Positions 18,172-27,639 of a stretch of 64,000 nucleotides of DNA are shown here, piece after piece. Both the position numbers and the translations under genes were made by a program. The DNA is from Roseovarius autotrophicus (GTDB lineage: Bacteria; Pseudomonadota; Alphaproteobacteria; Rhodobacterales; Rhodobacteraceae). The notes below the pieces were generated by a model, which was given only the letters and a program-made list of their open reading frames with translations, was not told where the DNA came from and made no database searches. The stretch lies in contig NZ_JAGQDH010000009.1 of NCBI RefSeq assembly GCF_018069895.1, forward strand, positions 62,001 to 126,000. The letters are read 5' to 3'. The number at the start of each line of letters is the position of its first letter. Position 1 is the first letter of the stretch.

Positions 18172-18257
18172 TTTTGGCTTGGAGCGGATGTTGGAAGCCG
18201 CCGCGCCTTTATTCCGCGCATTGGTGGCAAGCTTCAGATGTCCGCTCCAGGCCAAAA
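18172..18257. repeat. long inverted repeat / hairpin between convergent genes
   Basis: TTTTGGCTTGGAGCGGA (18172-18188) pairs along all 17 bases with TCCGCTCCAGGCCAAAA (18241-18257), allowing one G-U. In RNA the pairing can continue to 18198/18231 with wobbles and one mismatch, leaving a 32-nt loop. It fills most of the trmB-argE gap. It may be a bidirectional terminator, but it lacks an unpaired U-tail; a small structured element is the alternative. Confidence 0.7.
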
Positions 18258-18265
18258 GCCGCGCC

Positions 18266-19429
18266 TCAGCCTGCAATCCGCTCACCGAGACGCCCCAGCA
18301 TGTCGAGGCAATGCTGCAACTGATCGAGCGCTACGTATTCGTCGGGCTTGTGGGCCTGCTCGATGGAGCCGGGACCGCAGACGACCGCCGACATGCCGTA
18401 GCTCTGGAACAGCCCCGCCTCGGTGCCGAAGGGGACGAGATCGGCCCCGTTCGCGCCGGTGAGTTCCAGCAAGATATCGCGGGCCTCGTTAAGCGTCGTC
18501 GGCTCCAACCCGTCCACCTCGCCGATCACCTCTGTGATGATGCTGGCCTCGGGGCAGACGGCGCGCATCCGCGGCAGCAGCATTTCCTCACAATAGCGGC
18601 GCAGGTCATCCTTGACGAACGCGGCATCGGCGCCTTGCACAGGGCGCATTTCCCATTCGATGGTGGCGTTCGACGCGATGACATTATGGGCGACACCGCC
18701 CTTGAGCGAGCCGGTGTTGATCGTGGTCCAGGGCGGATCGAAGCGGCTGCCTTCGGGCGCGCGTGCGCGCAGCGCCTCGGCCAGTTCGAGCAGGCGGTTG
18801 ACATAGCGCACGGCATATTCGACCGCATTCACGCCCCGGTCGGGCGCAGAGCCATGCCCGGCCTCGCCGTGAAACCGGGTGGTGTATTCGTAACAGCCCT
18901 TGTGCCCCTCGATCACGCGCATCATCGTTGGCTCTCCGATGATGGCGACGCCGGGGCGGATGCCGCGCGCGCGCAGGCTCTCGACCAGGGCCTGAGCGCC
19001 CAAACAGCCCACTTCCTCGTCATAGGTAAAGGCGAAGTGGATGGGGCGCGCGCGCACCTTCTCGGCGAACAGGGGGGCCATGGCGACGGCGGCGGCGATG
19101 AAGCCCTTCATGTCGCAGGTGCCGCGCCCGTAGAGCCGCCCGTCGGTTTCGGCCAACTCAAACGGGTTGGTGGCCCAATCCTGCTCGGCCACGGGCACCA
19201 CGTCGGAATGGCCCGAGAGCACGATGCCGCCATCCACCTCGGGGCCGATCGTGGCGAAGAGATTGGCCTTGTGGCCGATCTCGTCGTGAAGGATCTCGAC
19301 CCGCGCGCCATGGCTTTCGAGCCGGTGCGCGAGATAGGCGATCATGTCGAGATTGCTAACCTCCGAGATGGTCGGAAAGGCGATGAGATCGCGCAGGAGA
19401 GAGACGGTATCGGCAAGATGCGTGTGCAT
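18266..19429 (-). CDS. argE: acetylornithine deacetylase
   Basis: A 387-residue M20-family metallohydrolase that releases ornithine from N-acetylornithine. Metal and catalytic motifs: GHSDVVP, GRGTCDMKG, TYDEEVGCLGAQ, IGEPT and, late, GPGSIEQAHKPDEYV. The ATG of MHTHLADTVSLLRDL has GAGGA just upstream; an ATG five codons earlier is also possible. The open frame further upstream is antisense to cimA. With argD and argF it gives three arginine-pathway genes in 8 kb, though not one operon. Confidence 0.9.
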   Translation of the reverse strand: MHTHLADTVSLLRDLIAFPTISEVSNLDMIAYLAHRLESHGARVEILHDEIGHKANLFATIGPEVDGGIVLSGHSDVVPVAEQDWATNPFELAETDGRLYGRGTCDMKGFIAAAVAMAPLFAEKVRARPIHFAFTYDEEVGCLGAQALVESLRARGIRPGVAIIGEPTMMRVIEGHKGCYEYTTRFHGEAGHGSAPDRGVNAVEYAVRYVNRLLELAEALRARAPEGSRFDPPWTTINTGSLKGGVAHNVIASNATIEWEMRPVQGADAAFVKDDLRRYCEEMLLPRMRAVCPEASIITEVIGEVDGLEPTTLNEARDILLELTGANGADLVPFGTEAGLFQSYGMSAVVCGPGSIEQAHKPDEYVALDQLQHCLDMLGRLGERIAG

Positions 19430-19595
19430 GGTTCCTCGGGTCATTGGCAACCGGGGCAGAGTGGGAAGGCTGTGCGTGCGCGTCAAGGGGCCTCGGCGCG
19501 GGCCGTGATCCGGCGGGGCTTTTTTCCACCGGGTTTCGCATGTAGGACAGGAGCGCGGGCCGAAGGGCGCGGAGTGAGGGACCGGCCCCTCGCAC

Positions 19596-19622
19596 TCCCC
19601 GGGATATTTGAGCCAGAAGAAG
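19596..19622 (+). repeat. intergenic repeat CCCCGGGATATTT...CCAGAAGAA, copy 1
   Basis: CCCCGGGATATTTGAG followed by CCAGAAGAA lies 15 bp before the cimA start. A near-identical element in the opposite orientation lies between argD and argF. Confidence 0.6.
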
Positions 19623-19636
19623 GATGAGGCGCGGCT

Positions 19637-21244
19637 ATGGTCAAGGACAGGCTCTGGCTTTATGACACCACCCTGCGCGACGGGCAGCAGACCCAGGGCG
19701 TCAGTTTCTCGACCGCCGAGAAGGCGCAGATCGCGGCGGCGCTGGACCGGTTGGGGGTGGATTACATCGAGGGTGGCTGGCCCGGTGCGAACCCCACCGA
19801 CAGCGCGTTTTTCGAGACCGCGCCCGCAACGCGCGCGACCATGACCGCCTTTGGCATGACCAAGCGCGCGGGCCGGTCGGCGGAGAATGACGAGGTGCTG
19901 GCGGCGGTTCTGAATGCCGGTACGAAAGCGGTTTGTCTGGTGGGCAAGACCCATGATTTCCACGTCACCGCCGCCCTTGGAATCAGCCTTGAGGAAAACA
20001 CCGACAATATTGCCCGGTCCATTGCCCATGTGGTGGGGCAGGGGCGCGAGGCGCTGTTTGATGCCGAGCATTTCTTTGACGGATACCTGGCCAATCCCGG
20101 CTATGCGATGGCGTGTCTGCGCGCGGCGCTGGACGCAGGCGCACGTTGGATCGTGCTGTGCGACACCAATGGCGGCACCGCACCTGCCGCGATCGGGCGG
20201 ATCGTGGCCGAGGTGATCGCTGCGGGTATCCCCGGCGACCGTCTGGGCATTCATTGCCATGACGATATGGGCATGGCGGTGGCGGGCAGTCTGGCGGCGG
20301 TGGACGCGGGGGCGCGGCAGGTGCAGGGCACGCTCAACGGTCTGGGCGAGCGCTGCGGCAATGCCAACCTGACCACGCTCATCCCGACGCTTCTGCTCAA
20401 GGAGCCGTATGCCAGCCGTTATGAGACCGGGGTGACGCTCGAGGGATTGCGCGGCCTGACCGCCATCAGCCGACAGTTGGACGAGATACTCAACCGCGTG
20501 CCGTTGCGGCAGGCGGCCTATGTGGGGGCCTCGGCATTCGCCCACAAGGCGGGGCTTCATGCCAGCGCGATCCTCAAGGACCCGAGCACCTATGAGCATA
20601 TCGACCCCGAATTGGTCGGCAATGCGCGCATCATCCCGATGTCCAATCAGGCCGGGCAGTCGAACCTGCGCCAGCGGCTGAGCGAGGCGGGGATCGTGGT
20701 GGACCCCGGTGATCCGGCGCTTGCGCGGCTCTTGGAGGTGATCAAGGCGCGCGAGGATCAGGGTTATACCTATGACAGCGCGCAGGCGAGTTTCGAGATC
20801 CTCGCGCGCAAGGAACTGGGGCAGATGCCCAGCTTTTTCGAGGTCAAGCGCTACAAGGTCACGGTGGAGCGGCGCAAGAACAAGTATGACCGCATGGTGA
20901 GCCTGTCGGAGGCGGTGGTCGTGGTCAAGGTCGATGGCGAGAAGAAACTTTCGGTTTCCGAGTCGATGGATGCCGAGGGCTGCGACCGGGGGCCGGTCAA
21001 CGCGCTGGCCAAGGCACTGGCCAAGGATCTGGGCCGCTATCAGGATCAGATCGCCGACATGCGGCTGGTCGATTTCAAGGTGCGCATCACCCAAGGCGGC
21101 ACCGAGGCCGCGACACGGGTGATCATCGACAGCGAGGACGGGCAGGGGCGGCGCTGGTCCACGGTGGGGGTCAGCCCCAATATCGTCGATGCCAGTTTCG
21201 AGGCGCTGCTCGATGCGATCAACTGGAAGTTGCTGCATGCTTGA
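19637..21244 (+). CDS. cimA: citramalate synthase
   Basis: A 535-residue enzyme of the LeuA/HMGL family that condenses pyruvate with acetyl-CoA to (R)-citramalate, a threonine-independent entry to isoleucine. The metal/substrate motif LYDTTLRDGQQTQGVSFS is at the N-terminus, GIHCHDDMGMAVAGSLAAVDAGARQ in the barrel, and a C-terminal LeuA allosteric domain spans about residues 400-535. The length and the HCHDD...GA pattern fit the TIGR00977-type synthase rather than isopropylmalate synthase. Confidence 0.9.
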   Translation: MVKDRLWLYDTTLRDGQQTQGVSFSTAEKAQIAAALDRLGVDYIEGGWPGANPTDSAFFETAPATRATMTAFGMTKRAGRSAENDEVLAAVLNAGTKAVCLVGKTHDFHVTAALGISLEENTDNIARSIAHVVGQGREALFDAEHFFDGYLANPGYAMACLRAALDAGARWIVLCDTNGGTAPAAIGRIVAEVIAAGIPGDRLGIHCHDDMGMAVAGSLAAVDAGARQVQGTLNGLGERCGNANLTTLIPTLLLKEPYASRYETGVTLEGLRGLTAISRQLDEILNRVPLRQAAYVGASAFAHKAGLHASAILKDPSTYEHIDPELVGNARIIPMSNQAGQSNLRQRLSEAGIVVDPGDPALARLLEVIKAREDQGYTYDSAQASFEILARKELGQMPSFFEVKRYKVTVERRKNKYDRMVSLSEAVVVVKVDGEKKLSVSESMDAEGCDRGPVNALAKALAKDLGRYQDQIADMRLVDFKVRITQGGTEAATRVIIDSEDGQGRRWSTVGVSPNIVDASFEALLDAINWKLLHA

Positions 21245-22010
21245 CGCCGAGATGCGCGCCTGTGCCGATCTGGTGCGCCGTGCCGATCCGGCACGGTTCC
21301 GCGCCACCATGGCGGGGCCGGTGGCGGCGCGGGTGCGGCTTTTCCCGATTTATGCCTTCAATGTCGAGGTGGCGCGCGCGCCCTGGGTCACGCAAGAGCC
21401 GATGATCGCCGAGATGCGCCTGCAATGGTGGCGCGATGTGCTGGCCGAGATCGCAGGCGGCGGTGCGGTGCGTCGTCACGAGGTGGCGACGCCGCTCTCG
21501 GCGGTCGTGGATGCAGAGGGCGCGCGCCTGCTCGATGCGCTGATCGAGGCGCGGCGCGCGGATATCCTGCGCGCGCCTTTTGCCGATGAGGCGGCGCTCT
21601 GGGCCTATCTCGATGCCACGTCGGGCAACCTGATGCGGGTGGCGGCGCGGGCACTGGGGCAGGCGGGCGAGGGGGCGCTGGGGCCTGCGGGGCTGGCCCT
21701 GGGGTTGGCGAACTGGCTGCGGGCGATTCCCGCGCTTGAGGCGGCAGGGCGCGCGCCCTTGCCCGATGGGCGCGCGCAGGCGGTGCGGCGGCTGGCGGAG
21801 GAGGGGCTGGAGCATTTGCGTGCGGCACGGGCACGGCGGGCGGAGGTGGCGCGCGCCGCGCGCCCGGCGCTCCTGCCGCTCTGGGAGACGGGGGCGGTGC
21901 TCAGCCGCGCCTTGCGCGCGCCCGAAGCGGTGGCTGAAGGGCAACTCGATCCTGCGCCCGCGCGCAGCGGGGTGATGCTTGTCTTTCGGGCGATATCGGG
22001 GCGCTGGTAG
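21237..22010 (+). CDS. squalene/phytoene synthase-family protein
   Basis: A 257-residue protein of the squalene/phytoene synthase fold. It has FPIYAFNVEVARAPWVTQEPMIAEMRLQWWRDVL and LWAYLDATSGNLMRVAARALG, as in NDUFAF6-like members. The first aspartate-rich motif of true synthases (DxxxD) is not evident, so an assembly-factor or non-catalytic role, as for respiratory complex I factor NDUFAF6, is possible. Its ATG overlaps the cimA stop by 8 bp, so the two are translationally coupled. Confidence 0.75.
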   Translation: MLDAEMRACADLVRRADPARFRATMAGPVAARVRLFPIYAFNVEVARAPWVTQEPMIAEMRLQWWRDVLAEIAGGGAVRRHEVATPLSAVVDAEGARLLDALIEARRADILRAPFADEAALWAYLDATSGNLMRVAARALGQAGEGALGPAGLALGLANWLRAIPALEAAGRAPLPDGRAQAVRRLAEEGLEHLRAARARRAEVARAARPALLPLWETGAVLSRALRAPEAVAEGQLDPAPARSGVMLVFRAISGRW

Positions 22011-22538
22011 AAGTCCGGCACCCTGCACAAGGTCTGAATAACGGGCCTTGCGCAGGGCGGTGGAACGTGTGCGGCAGCTTGCACGCTGCGATCTTGCTGA
22101 CGAGGTGGGACAAGTTTCGTCAGATGTCGTGACTGGTGACATACGACACAAGTTGGCGACAAATGGGCCGATCAGTCAAATGACAACACCGTGCGCGGCG
22201 CGTGATTGGCGAATTACCGCTGTGTCAGGTCGGTATCGGCCGCCAAATGCGCGGCCTTGATCCGGTCCGGGGTGCGGCGGCTGCCGTCATGGCGCTGTCC
22301 CGGTGGTTTCAGGCAATAATCCAGCCGATCGCACTAGGTGATCCCCTATTGTGACGCGTTGCGGCAAATCCCCACTCATTCGTGACAGACCACGTGCGCC
22401 ACTTGTTGCGCGGGCGCGTGCGCGCGCGGCGTGACCATGGCCTATCCCCGCGCCATGCCCTGAAAACGACATCATGTGGCGTCGTGCCCTGCCAAGCCGG
22501 GGGGCGCAGCCCGTGGCAAACCGGGGCAGGGAGGCCCC
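22011..22538. other. 528-bp intergenic region
   Basis: No convincing gene. It contains an inverted repeat TGTCGT ... ACGACA with a 12-bp spacer at 22125-22148 and nearby related pieces (GACAAGTTTCGTC, GACACAAGTTGGCGAC), which could be an operator, and very GC-rich stretches near 22400-22440. The MFS promoter should lie here, but I could not place it. Confidence 0.4.
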
Positions 22539-23777
22539 ATGTATCCACGTTCCGTACCCGACTGGCTGCGTCATCCGCCCGCCCCTTCGGTGCGCGGCTT
22601 CGGCCTTCTGGCGGGGTTCGAGGCGATGGCGCGGGGCATCCTCATCTCGGTCATGCCGCTCGAGATCTACCGTGCGCTCGGGGCGGCCGCGCGGGTGTCA
22701 GAGGTATATTTCCTCGTGGGCCTCTTGTCGCTCGCGACCGGGCTGATGGTGCCCTATGTCACCCGCTTCGTGCCACGCCGCCGGGTCTATGCAGGCGGTT
22801 GCGTGATGTTCGCCGCCGGCGCGGGCCTTGGCGCGATAGGCGGGCCTCTGGCGATGGTGGCGGCGCTGGCGCTGGTGACGGCGGCGACGGTGACGATCTT
22901 CGTGTGTTTCAACGCCTATGTGCTCGATCATATTGCCAAGGCGGATCTGGGGCGCTGCGAGACCTCGCGCATGTTCTTCGGTGCCTTCGGCTGGACGGTG
23001 GGGCCTTGGCTTGGCGTGGTGCTGCTTGATCTGTGGCGGCCCCTTCCCTTTGCCATCGCGGCGCTGGCCGCGCTCACCATGATGGGCGTGTTCGCGTGGC
23101 AGCGGCTGGGCAACGGGCGGCTCATCACCCGTGCGCGCGGGCCCGCGCCCAACCCGCTCGCCTGGTTGCCGCGCTTTGTGGCGCAACCGCGCCTTGTGGC
23201 GGGCTGGATCTTTGCCGTGATCCGCTCCTGCGGGTGGTGGGTCTATGTGGTCTATCTGCCCATTTTCGCGGTCGAGCGGGGCTTGGGCGAATCGCTTGGC
23301 GGGATGCTGCTGTCGGCCTCGAACGGGATGCTCTTCGCCACGCCGCTGATGCTGGCCTGGATGCAGCGCCGCTCGATCCGGCAGGCGGTGCGCACCGGGT
23401 TCACGGTGGCGGGCGCGCTTTTCCTTGTCGCGGCCCTTGCGGGGGGCTGGCCATGGGCGGCGGTGGCGGCGCTGGCGCTCGCGTCGGTCTTTCTGGTACT
23501 GCTCGACATCTCGGCGGGGCTGCCCTTTCTGCTGGCGGTCAAGCCCTCGGAGCGCACCGAGATGTCGGCGATCTATGCCAGTTTCCGCGATGTCTCTGGT
23601 ATCGTGACACCGGGGGTGGCGTGGCTCGTGCTGCTCGCCGCGCCGCTCTCGGGGGTGTTCGCGGTGGCCGGTGCGGGGCTATTGGGCTGCGCGCATCTGG
23701 CCGGGCGGCTGCATCCGCGCCTCGGCACCGTGCGGGCCCGCGAAATTCCGCTTCCCCAGGGCCGGGAAACCGGCTAA
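22539..23777 (+). CDS. MFS transporter
   Basis: A 412-residue inner-membrane protein with about 12 hydrophobic segments in two halves, separated by a basic loop near residue 190 (QRLGNGRLITRARG). The loop after the second helix (PYVTRFVPRRRVYAGG) resembles the MFS motif A. The ATG at MYPRSVPDW has GGGAGG eight bases upstream, so the 21 extra open codons before it are not used. Substrate unknown; no regulator adjoins it. Confidence 0.85.
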   Translation: MYPRSVPDWLRHPPAPSVRGFGLLAGFEAMARGILISVMPLEIYRALGAAARVSEVYFLVGLLSLATGLMVPYVTRFVPRRRVYAGGCVMFAAGAGLGAIGGPLAMVAALALVTAATVTIFVCFNAYVLDHIAKADLGRCETSRMFFGAFGWTVGPWLGVVLLDLWRPLPFAIAALAALTMMGVFAWQRLGNGRLITRARGPAPNPLAWLPRFVAQPRLVAGWIFAVIRSCGWWVYVVYLPIFAVERGLGESLGGMLLSASNGMLFATPLMLAWMQRRSIRQAVRTGFTVAGALFLVAALAGGWPWAAVAALALASVFLVLLDISAGLPFLLAVKPSERTEMSAIYASFRDVSGIVTPGVAWLVLLAAPLSGVFAVAGAGLLGCAHLAGRLHPRLGTVRAREIPLPQGRETG

Positions 23778-23890
23778 AGCGCCGCCATGATCACGCTGCG
23801 CACATATGCCGGAACCCGACGCCGACGCATCCGCGCCTGACGTTTCCTCCGTGATCCCGGTGCACCCCGCACCCCCCCCAGCCCAGATCG

Positions 23891-23919
23891 TTGACTTGCC
23901 CCCGCCCATGCGGCACTCA
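23891..23919 (+). promoter_or_regulatory. candidate argD promoter
   Basis: TTGACT at 23891-23896, a 17-bp spacer, and CACTCA at 23914-23919. The -35 is good and the -10 weak. It lies about 30 bp before the argD start. Confidence 0.35.
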
Positions 23920-23947
23920 AGGGGCCAATTGTGCAAAGGACCATGCC

Positions 23948-25123
23948 ATGATCCCGTCGATCCTGCCGACCTACAACCGCGCGCCGCTGAGTTTCGTCAA
24001 GGGCGAGGGAAGCTGGCTCATCGAGGCGGACGGGCGACGCTTTCTTGATCTGGGCGCGGGCATCGCGGTCAATGCGCTCGGCCACGCCCATCCCGATCTG
24101 GTGGCAGCGCTGACCGAGCAGGCGGGCGCGCTGTGGCATACCTCGAACCTCTATCACATCCCCAAGCAGCAGGAACTCGCGGACCGGCTGGTCGCGGCAA
24201 CCTTCGCCGATACGGTGTTCTTCACCAATTCCGGCACCGAGGCCTGTGAGTTGGCGATCAAGATGGCGCGCAAGTATTTTCATGATGCGGGCCAGCCGGA
24301 GCGCACCACCATCCTCACCTTCGAGGGCGCGTTCCACGGCCGCTCCTCGGCGGCCATCGCCGCCGCCGGGTCGGAAAAGATGACCAAGGGGTTCGGGCCG
24401 TTGCTGCCTGGCTTCCGCCATCTGCCCTGGGGCGATCACGACGCGCTCCACGCTGCGATTGACGAGAGTGTGGGCGCGATCCTGATCGAGCCGGTGCAGG
24501 GCGAGGGGGGCATTCGCGCGCTGCCCGACCAGTGCCTGAAGGGGCTGCGCGCGCTTTGCGACGAAAACGGCCTGCTTTTGATCCTGGACGAGGTGCAATG
24601 CGGGATGGGGCGCACGGGGCGGCTCTTTGCCCATGAATGGGCGGGCGTCACGCCTGACATCATGATGGTGGCCAAGGGCATCGGCGGCGGCTTTCCCCTG
24701 GGCGCGGTGCTGGCCACCGAACGCGCCGCCGCCGCCATGGGCGCGGGCACGCATGGCTCGACCTATGGCGGCAACCCGCTGGCCTGTGCCGTGGGTTGCG
24801 CGGTGATGGACCATGTGGCCGATCCGGCCTTTCTGGCGGAGGTGAACCGCAAGGCGGCGCTCCTGCGGCAGCGGCTCGAAGGGCTGGTGGCGGCGCATCC
24901 CGCGATCTTCGAGGAGGTCCGCGGCACGGGGCTGATGCTCGGCCTCAAATGCCGCGTGCCCAACACGGACGTGGTGCAGGCGGGCTATGACTCGCTTATC
25001 GCCACGGTGCCCGCCGCCGATAACGTGCTGCGCCTTCTGCCTTCGCTCACCATCACCGACGAAGAGGTTGCCGAGGCGCTTACCCGCCTTGACGCCGCCG
25101 CCACCGCATTGGAAACGGCCTGA
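23948..25123 (+). CDS. argD: acetylornithine aminotransferase
   Basis: A 391-residue class III PLP aminotransferase that interconverts N-acetylglutamate semialdehyde and N-acetylornithine. It has the N-terminal YNRAPLSFVKGEGSWL, FTNSGTEACELAIKMARKY, ILDEVQCGMGRTG, and the cofactor lysine in MMVAKGIGGGFPLGA. AAGGA precedes the ATG. argF follows by 78 bp, so the two form an operon. Confidence 0.95.
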   Translation: MIPSILPTYNRAPLSFVKGEGSWLIEADGRRFLDLGAGIAVNALGHAHPDLVAALTEQAGALWHTSNLYHIPKQQELADRLVAATFADTVFFTNSGTEACELAIKMARKYFHDAGQPERTTILTFEGAFHGRSSAAIAAAGSEKMTKGFGPLLPGFRHLPWGDHDALHAAIDESVGAILIEPVQGEGGIRALPDQCLKGLRALCDENGLLLILDEVQCGMGRTGRLFAHEWAGVTPDIMMVAKGIGGGFPLGAVLATERAAAAMGAGTHGSTYGGNPLACAVGCAVMDHVADPAFLAEVNRKAALLRQRLEGLVAAHPAIFEEVRGTGLMLGLKCRVPNTDVVQAGYDSLIATVPAADNVLRLLPSLTITDEEVAEALTRLDAAATALETA

Positions 25124-25125
25124 GT

Positions 25126-25152
25126 TTCTTCTGGCCTTAAATATCCCGGGGG
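25126..25152 (-). repeat. intergenic repeat CCCCGGGATATTT...CCAGAAGAA, copy 2
   Basis: Read on the minus strand this is CCCCCGGGATATTTAAGG followed by CCAGAAGAA, matching the element before cimA except for two or three bases. It occupies the argD-argF gap and is followed by a GGGGGC TGGCCCCC-type self-complementary stretch. Confidence 0.6.
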
Positions 25153-25201
25153 TGTGGGGGCTGGCCCCCACCTCCGCCCCAAGACACAAGCGAACCATAT
25201 C

Positions 25202-26128
25202 ATGACCCATTTCCTCGACATCCACAAAACCTCCGCCGCCGATCTGCGCACGATCATCGACTCTGCCCGCGCCATGAAGGATGCACGTCAGGGCCACCCG
25301 CGCGGCGCGCCCGATGACGAACAGCCGCTTGCCGGGCGCATGGTGGCGCTCATCTTCGAGAAACCCTCGACGCGCACGCGCGTCTCCTTCGACGTGGGCG
25401 TGCGGCAGATGGGCGGGCAGACGATGGTTCTTTCGGGGACCGACATGCAGCTTGGTCATGGCGAGACGATTGCCGACACGGCGCGGGTGCTGTCGCGCTA
25501 TGTCGATCTGATCATGATCCGCACTTTTGACGAATCCGTGCTACTGGAAATGGCCGAGCACGCCGATGTGCCGGTGATCAACGGGCTGACCGACCGCACT
25601 CACCCCTGTCAGATCATGGCCGATGTGATGACCTATGAGGAGCATCGCGGCCCGATTGCGAACAAGAAGGTGGTCTGGGCGGGCGATGGCAACAATGTCT
25701 GCGCCTCGTTCCTGCACGCCGCCGCGCAGTTCGGCTTTGACCTGACCTTCACCGGCCCGATGCAGCTTGACCCCGAGGCCGAGTTCATTGGCCTTGCGCG
25801 CAAGGCGGGCCGCACCATCACCATCGAGCGCGACCCGATCAAGGCGGTGGAGGGGGCCGATCTGGTCGTAACCGATACCTGGGTGTCGATGCATGACAGC
25901 CAGTCCACCAAGGAGCGCCGCCACAACATGCTGCGCCCCTATCAGGTGGATGCACGCCTGATGGCGGCGGCGAAGCCCGATGCGCTCTTCATGCACTGCC
26001 TGCCCGCGCATCGCGGCGAGGAGGTGACGTCCGATGTGATGGACGGGCCGAATTCGGTGATCTTCGACGAGGCGGAGAACCGGTTGCACGCGCAAAAGGC
26101 GATCCTGCGCCACTGCCTTGGGGTGTGA
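25202..26128 (+). CDS. argF: ornithine carbamoyltransferase
   Basis: A 308-residue enzyme that makes citrulline from ornithine and carbamoyl phosphate. The carbamoyl-phosphate motif is [11 protein letters not shown], followed by [11 protein letters not shown] and the ornithine motif [11 protein letters not shown]. The ATG at MTHFLDIH is the family start; the 16 upstream open codons belong to the repeat element. Downstream gene of argD. Confidence 0.95.
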   Translation: MTHFLDIHKTSAADLRTIIDSARAMKDARQGHPRGAPDDEQPLAGRMVALIFEKPSTRTRVSFDVGVRQMGGQTMVLSGTDMQLGHGETIADTARVLSRYVDLIMIRTFDESVLLEMAEHADVPVINGLTDRTHPCQIMADVMTYEEHRGPIANKKVVWAGDGNNVCASFLHAAAQFGFDLTFTGPMQLDPEAEFIGLARKAGRTITIERDPIKAVEGADLVVTDTWVSMHDSQSTKERRHNMLRPYQVDARLMAAAKPDALFMHCLPAHRGEEVTSDVMDGPNSVIFDEAENRLHAQKAILRHCLGV

Positions 26129-26164
26129 GGCGGGCCGCTTGCAATTCCTGCCCCTGCCGCCTAG

Positions 26165-26191
26165 CGTGACCCCATTCCGTTAGCGGTCACG
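26165..26191 (+). promoter_or_regulatory. inverted repeat at the gnd ribosome-binding site
   Basis: CGTGACC and GGTCACG, separated by 13 bases, form a perfect 7-bp inverted repeat whose right arm touches the gnd ribosome-binding site (GGAGG, 26191-26195). It could be a DNA operator or a leader hairpin that affects translation. Confidence 0.4.
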
Positions 26192-26199
26192 GAGGGCGC

Positions 26200-27600
26200 A
26201 TGGGAAAGGCACGGATCGGCGTCTACGGGCTGGGCACCATGGGCAGCGCGCTGGCGCTGAACATGGCGGAACAGGGCGTGGAGGTCGCGGTCACCAACCG
26301 CGAAACCGACTGGATAGCGCCCTTCATCGCCGAGGCCGGGCCGCTGGCCGCGAGGCTTCACCCACACGATAGGCTTGAGGCATTCGTGGCCGGGCTGCAA
26401 ACCCCGCGCGTGATCCTGTTCATGATTCCCTCGGACGCGCCGATGGATGCGATGCTCGGGGTGGTGACGCCGCTGCTGTCGCCCGGCGATATGGTGATCG
26501 ACGGTGGCAATGCCGATTTCCACGATACCCGCCGCCGCGCCGCCGCCCTTGCCGCGCACGATCTGCATTTCGTGGGCCTCGGCGTTTCGGGGGGGGAAGA
26601 AGGTGCGCGGCATGGCCCCTCGATGATGATGGGCGGCAGCGATCATAGCTGGCAGCAGGTGCGCCCCATTCTGACCGCCATCGCCGCGACGCATGAGGGT
26701 GCGCCCTGTGTCGCGCATCTTGGCCCGGACGGGGCGGGGCATTTCGTCAAGACCGTGCATAACGGGATCGAATATGCCGACATGCAGATCATCGCCGAAA
26801 TCCATGGCCTGTTGCACGATGGCGCCGCGCTCTCGCCCCCCGAAATCGCGGCGATTTTCACGGGCTGGAATGCGGGGCCGCTGCGCTCGTATCTCGTCGA
26901 GATCACGGCCGAGGTGCTCGCGGCGACCGACCCCGAGACCGGGCACCCGATGGTCGATGTCATCAAGGACGCCGCCGGCCAGAAGGGCACCGGGCGCTGG
27001 ACGGTGATCGAGGCGCTGCGGCTGGGGCAATCGGCGAGCGCCATCGAAGCGGCTGTGGGCGCGCGCGGATGGTCGGCGGAGAAAGACACCCGGCAGGAGG
27101 CAGAGAGGGTTCTGGGCGGGGCTGTCGGGGCGATCACGGCCAGCGCCGAGGCGCTCTCGGAGGCGTTTCTCGCGGCGCGGATACTCGCCTATGCGCAGGG
27201 CTTCCGGGTCATGGCGGCGGCCTCGGAGGAATATGGCTGGGCGCTCGATCCCGCGCAGATTGCGCGCATCTGGCGCGCGGGTTGCATCATCCGTGCGGAC
27301 CTGCTCGACGATATTGCCGCGGCCTTTGCCGGTGGCGCGCCGCGAGGCGAGATGATCCTTGCGCCCGCCATCGCGCAACGTCTGGCGCAGACCGTGCCGG
27401 CGCTGCGGCAGGTGGTCGCCGAGGCGGTTCACGCGGGCCACGCAGTGCCTGTTCTGTCGGGTGCGCTGGCCTGGTATGACACGATGCGGCGCGGCCGCGG
27501 CACGGCGGCGCTCATTCAGGCGCAACGCGACCGCTTTGGGCACCACGGGTTCGAAAGGCTGGGGCAGGACGGTCTGCACCATGGTCCCTGGTGGGATTGA
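26200..27600 (+). CDS. gnd: 6-phosphogluconate dehydrogenase (decarboxylating)
   Basis: A 466-residue enzyme that oxidatively decarboxylates 6-phosphogluconate to ribulose 5-phosphate. It has the Rossmann loop GVYGLGTMGSALALN, the NRE cofactor region, GLGVSGGEEGARHGPS, and the substrate motif HFVKTVHNGIEYADMQ. Length is normal for the dimeric long form. GGAGG precedes the ATG. It follows argF by 71 bp but has its own leader features. Confidence 0.95.
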   Translation: MGKARIGVYGLGTMGSALALNMAEQGVEVAVTNRETDWIAPFIAEAGPLAARLHPHDRLEAFVAGLQTPRVILFMIPSDAPMDAMLGVVTPLLSPGDMVIDGGNADFHDTRRRAAALAAHDLHFVGLGVSGGEEGARHGPSMMMGGSDHSWQQVRPILTAIAATHEGAPCVAHLGPDGAGHFVKTVHNGIEYADMQIIAEIHGLLHDGAALSPPEIAAIFTGWNAGPLRSYLVEITAEVLAATDPETGHPMVDVIKDAAGQKGTGRWTVIEALRLGQSASAIEAAVGARGWSAEKDTRQEAERVLGGAVGAITASAEALSEAFLAARILAYAQGFRVMAAASEEYGWALDPAQIARIWRAGCIIRADLLDDIAAAFAGGAPRGEMILAPAIAQRLAQTVPALRQVVAEAVHAGHAVPVLSGALAWYDTMRRGRGTAALIQAQRDRFGHHGFERLGQDGLHHGPWWD

Positions 27601-27639
27601 GACAGGGCGTAGGCCGCCTGCCTGAAATCACGGCAGACC

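Noticed and set aside
19480..19550. GC-rich stretch followed by six T residues upstream of cimA, as in an attenuator
   Set aside because: The best stem is only 4-5 bp, and no leader peptide rich in isoleucine, leucine or valine codons precedes it.
22048..22260. 70-codon open frame in the gap before the MFS gene
   Set aside because: No ribosome-binding site, no protein-like pattern, and inverted repeats inside it suggest regulatory DNA instead.
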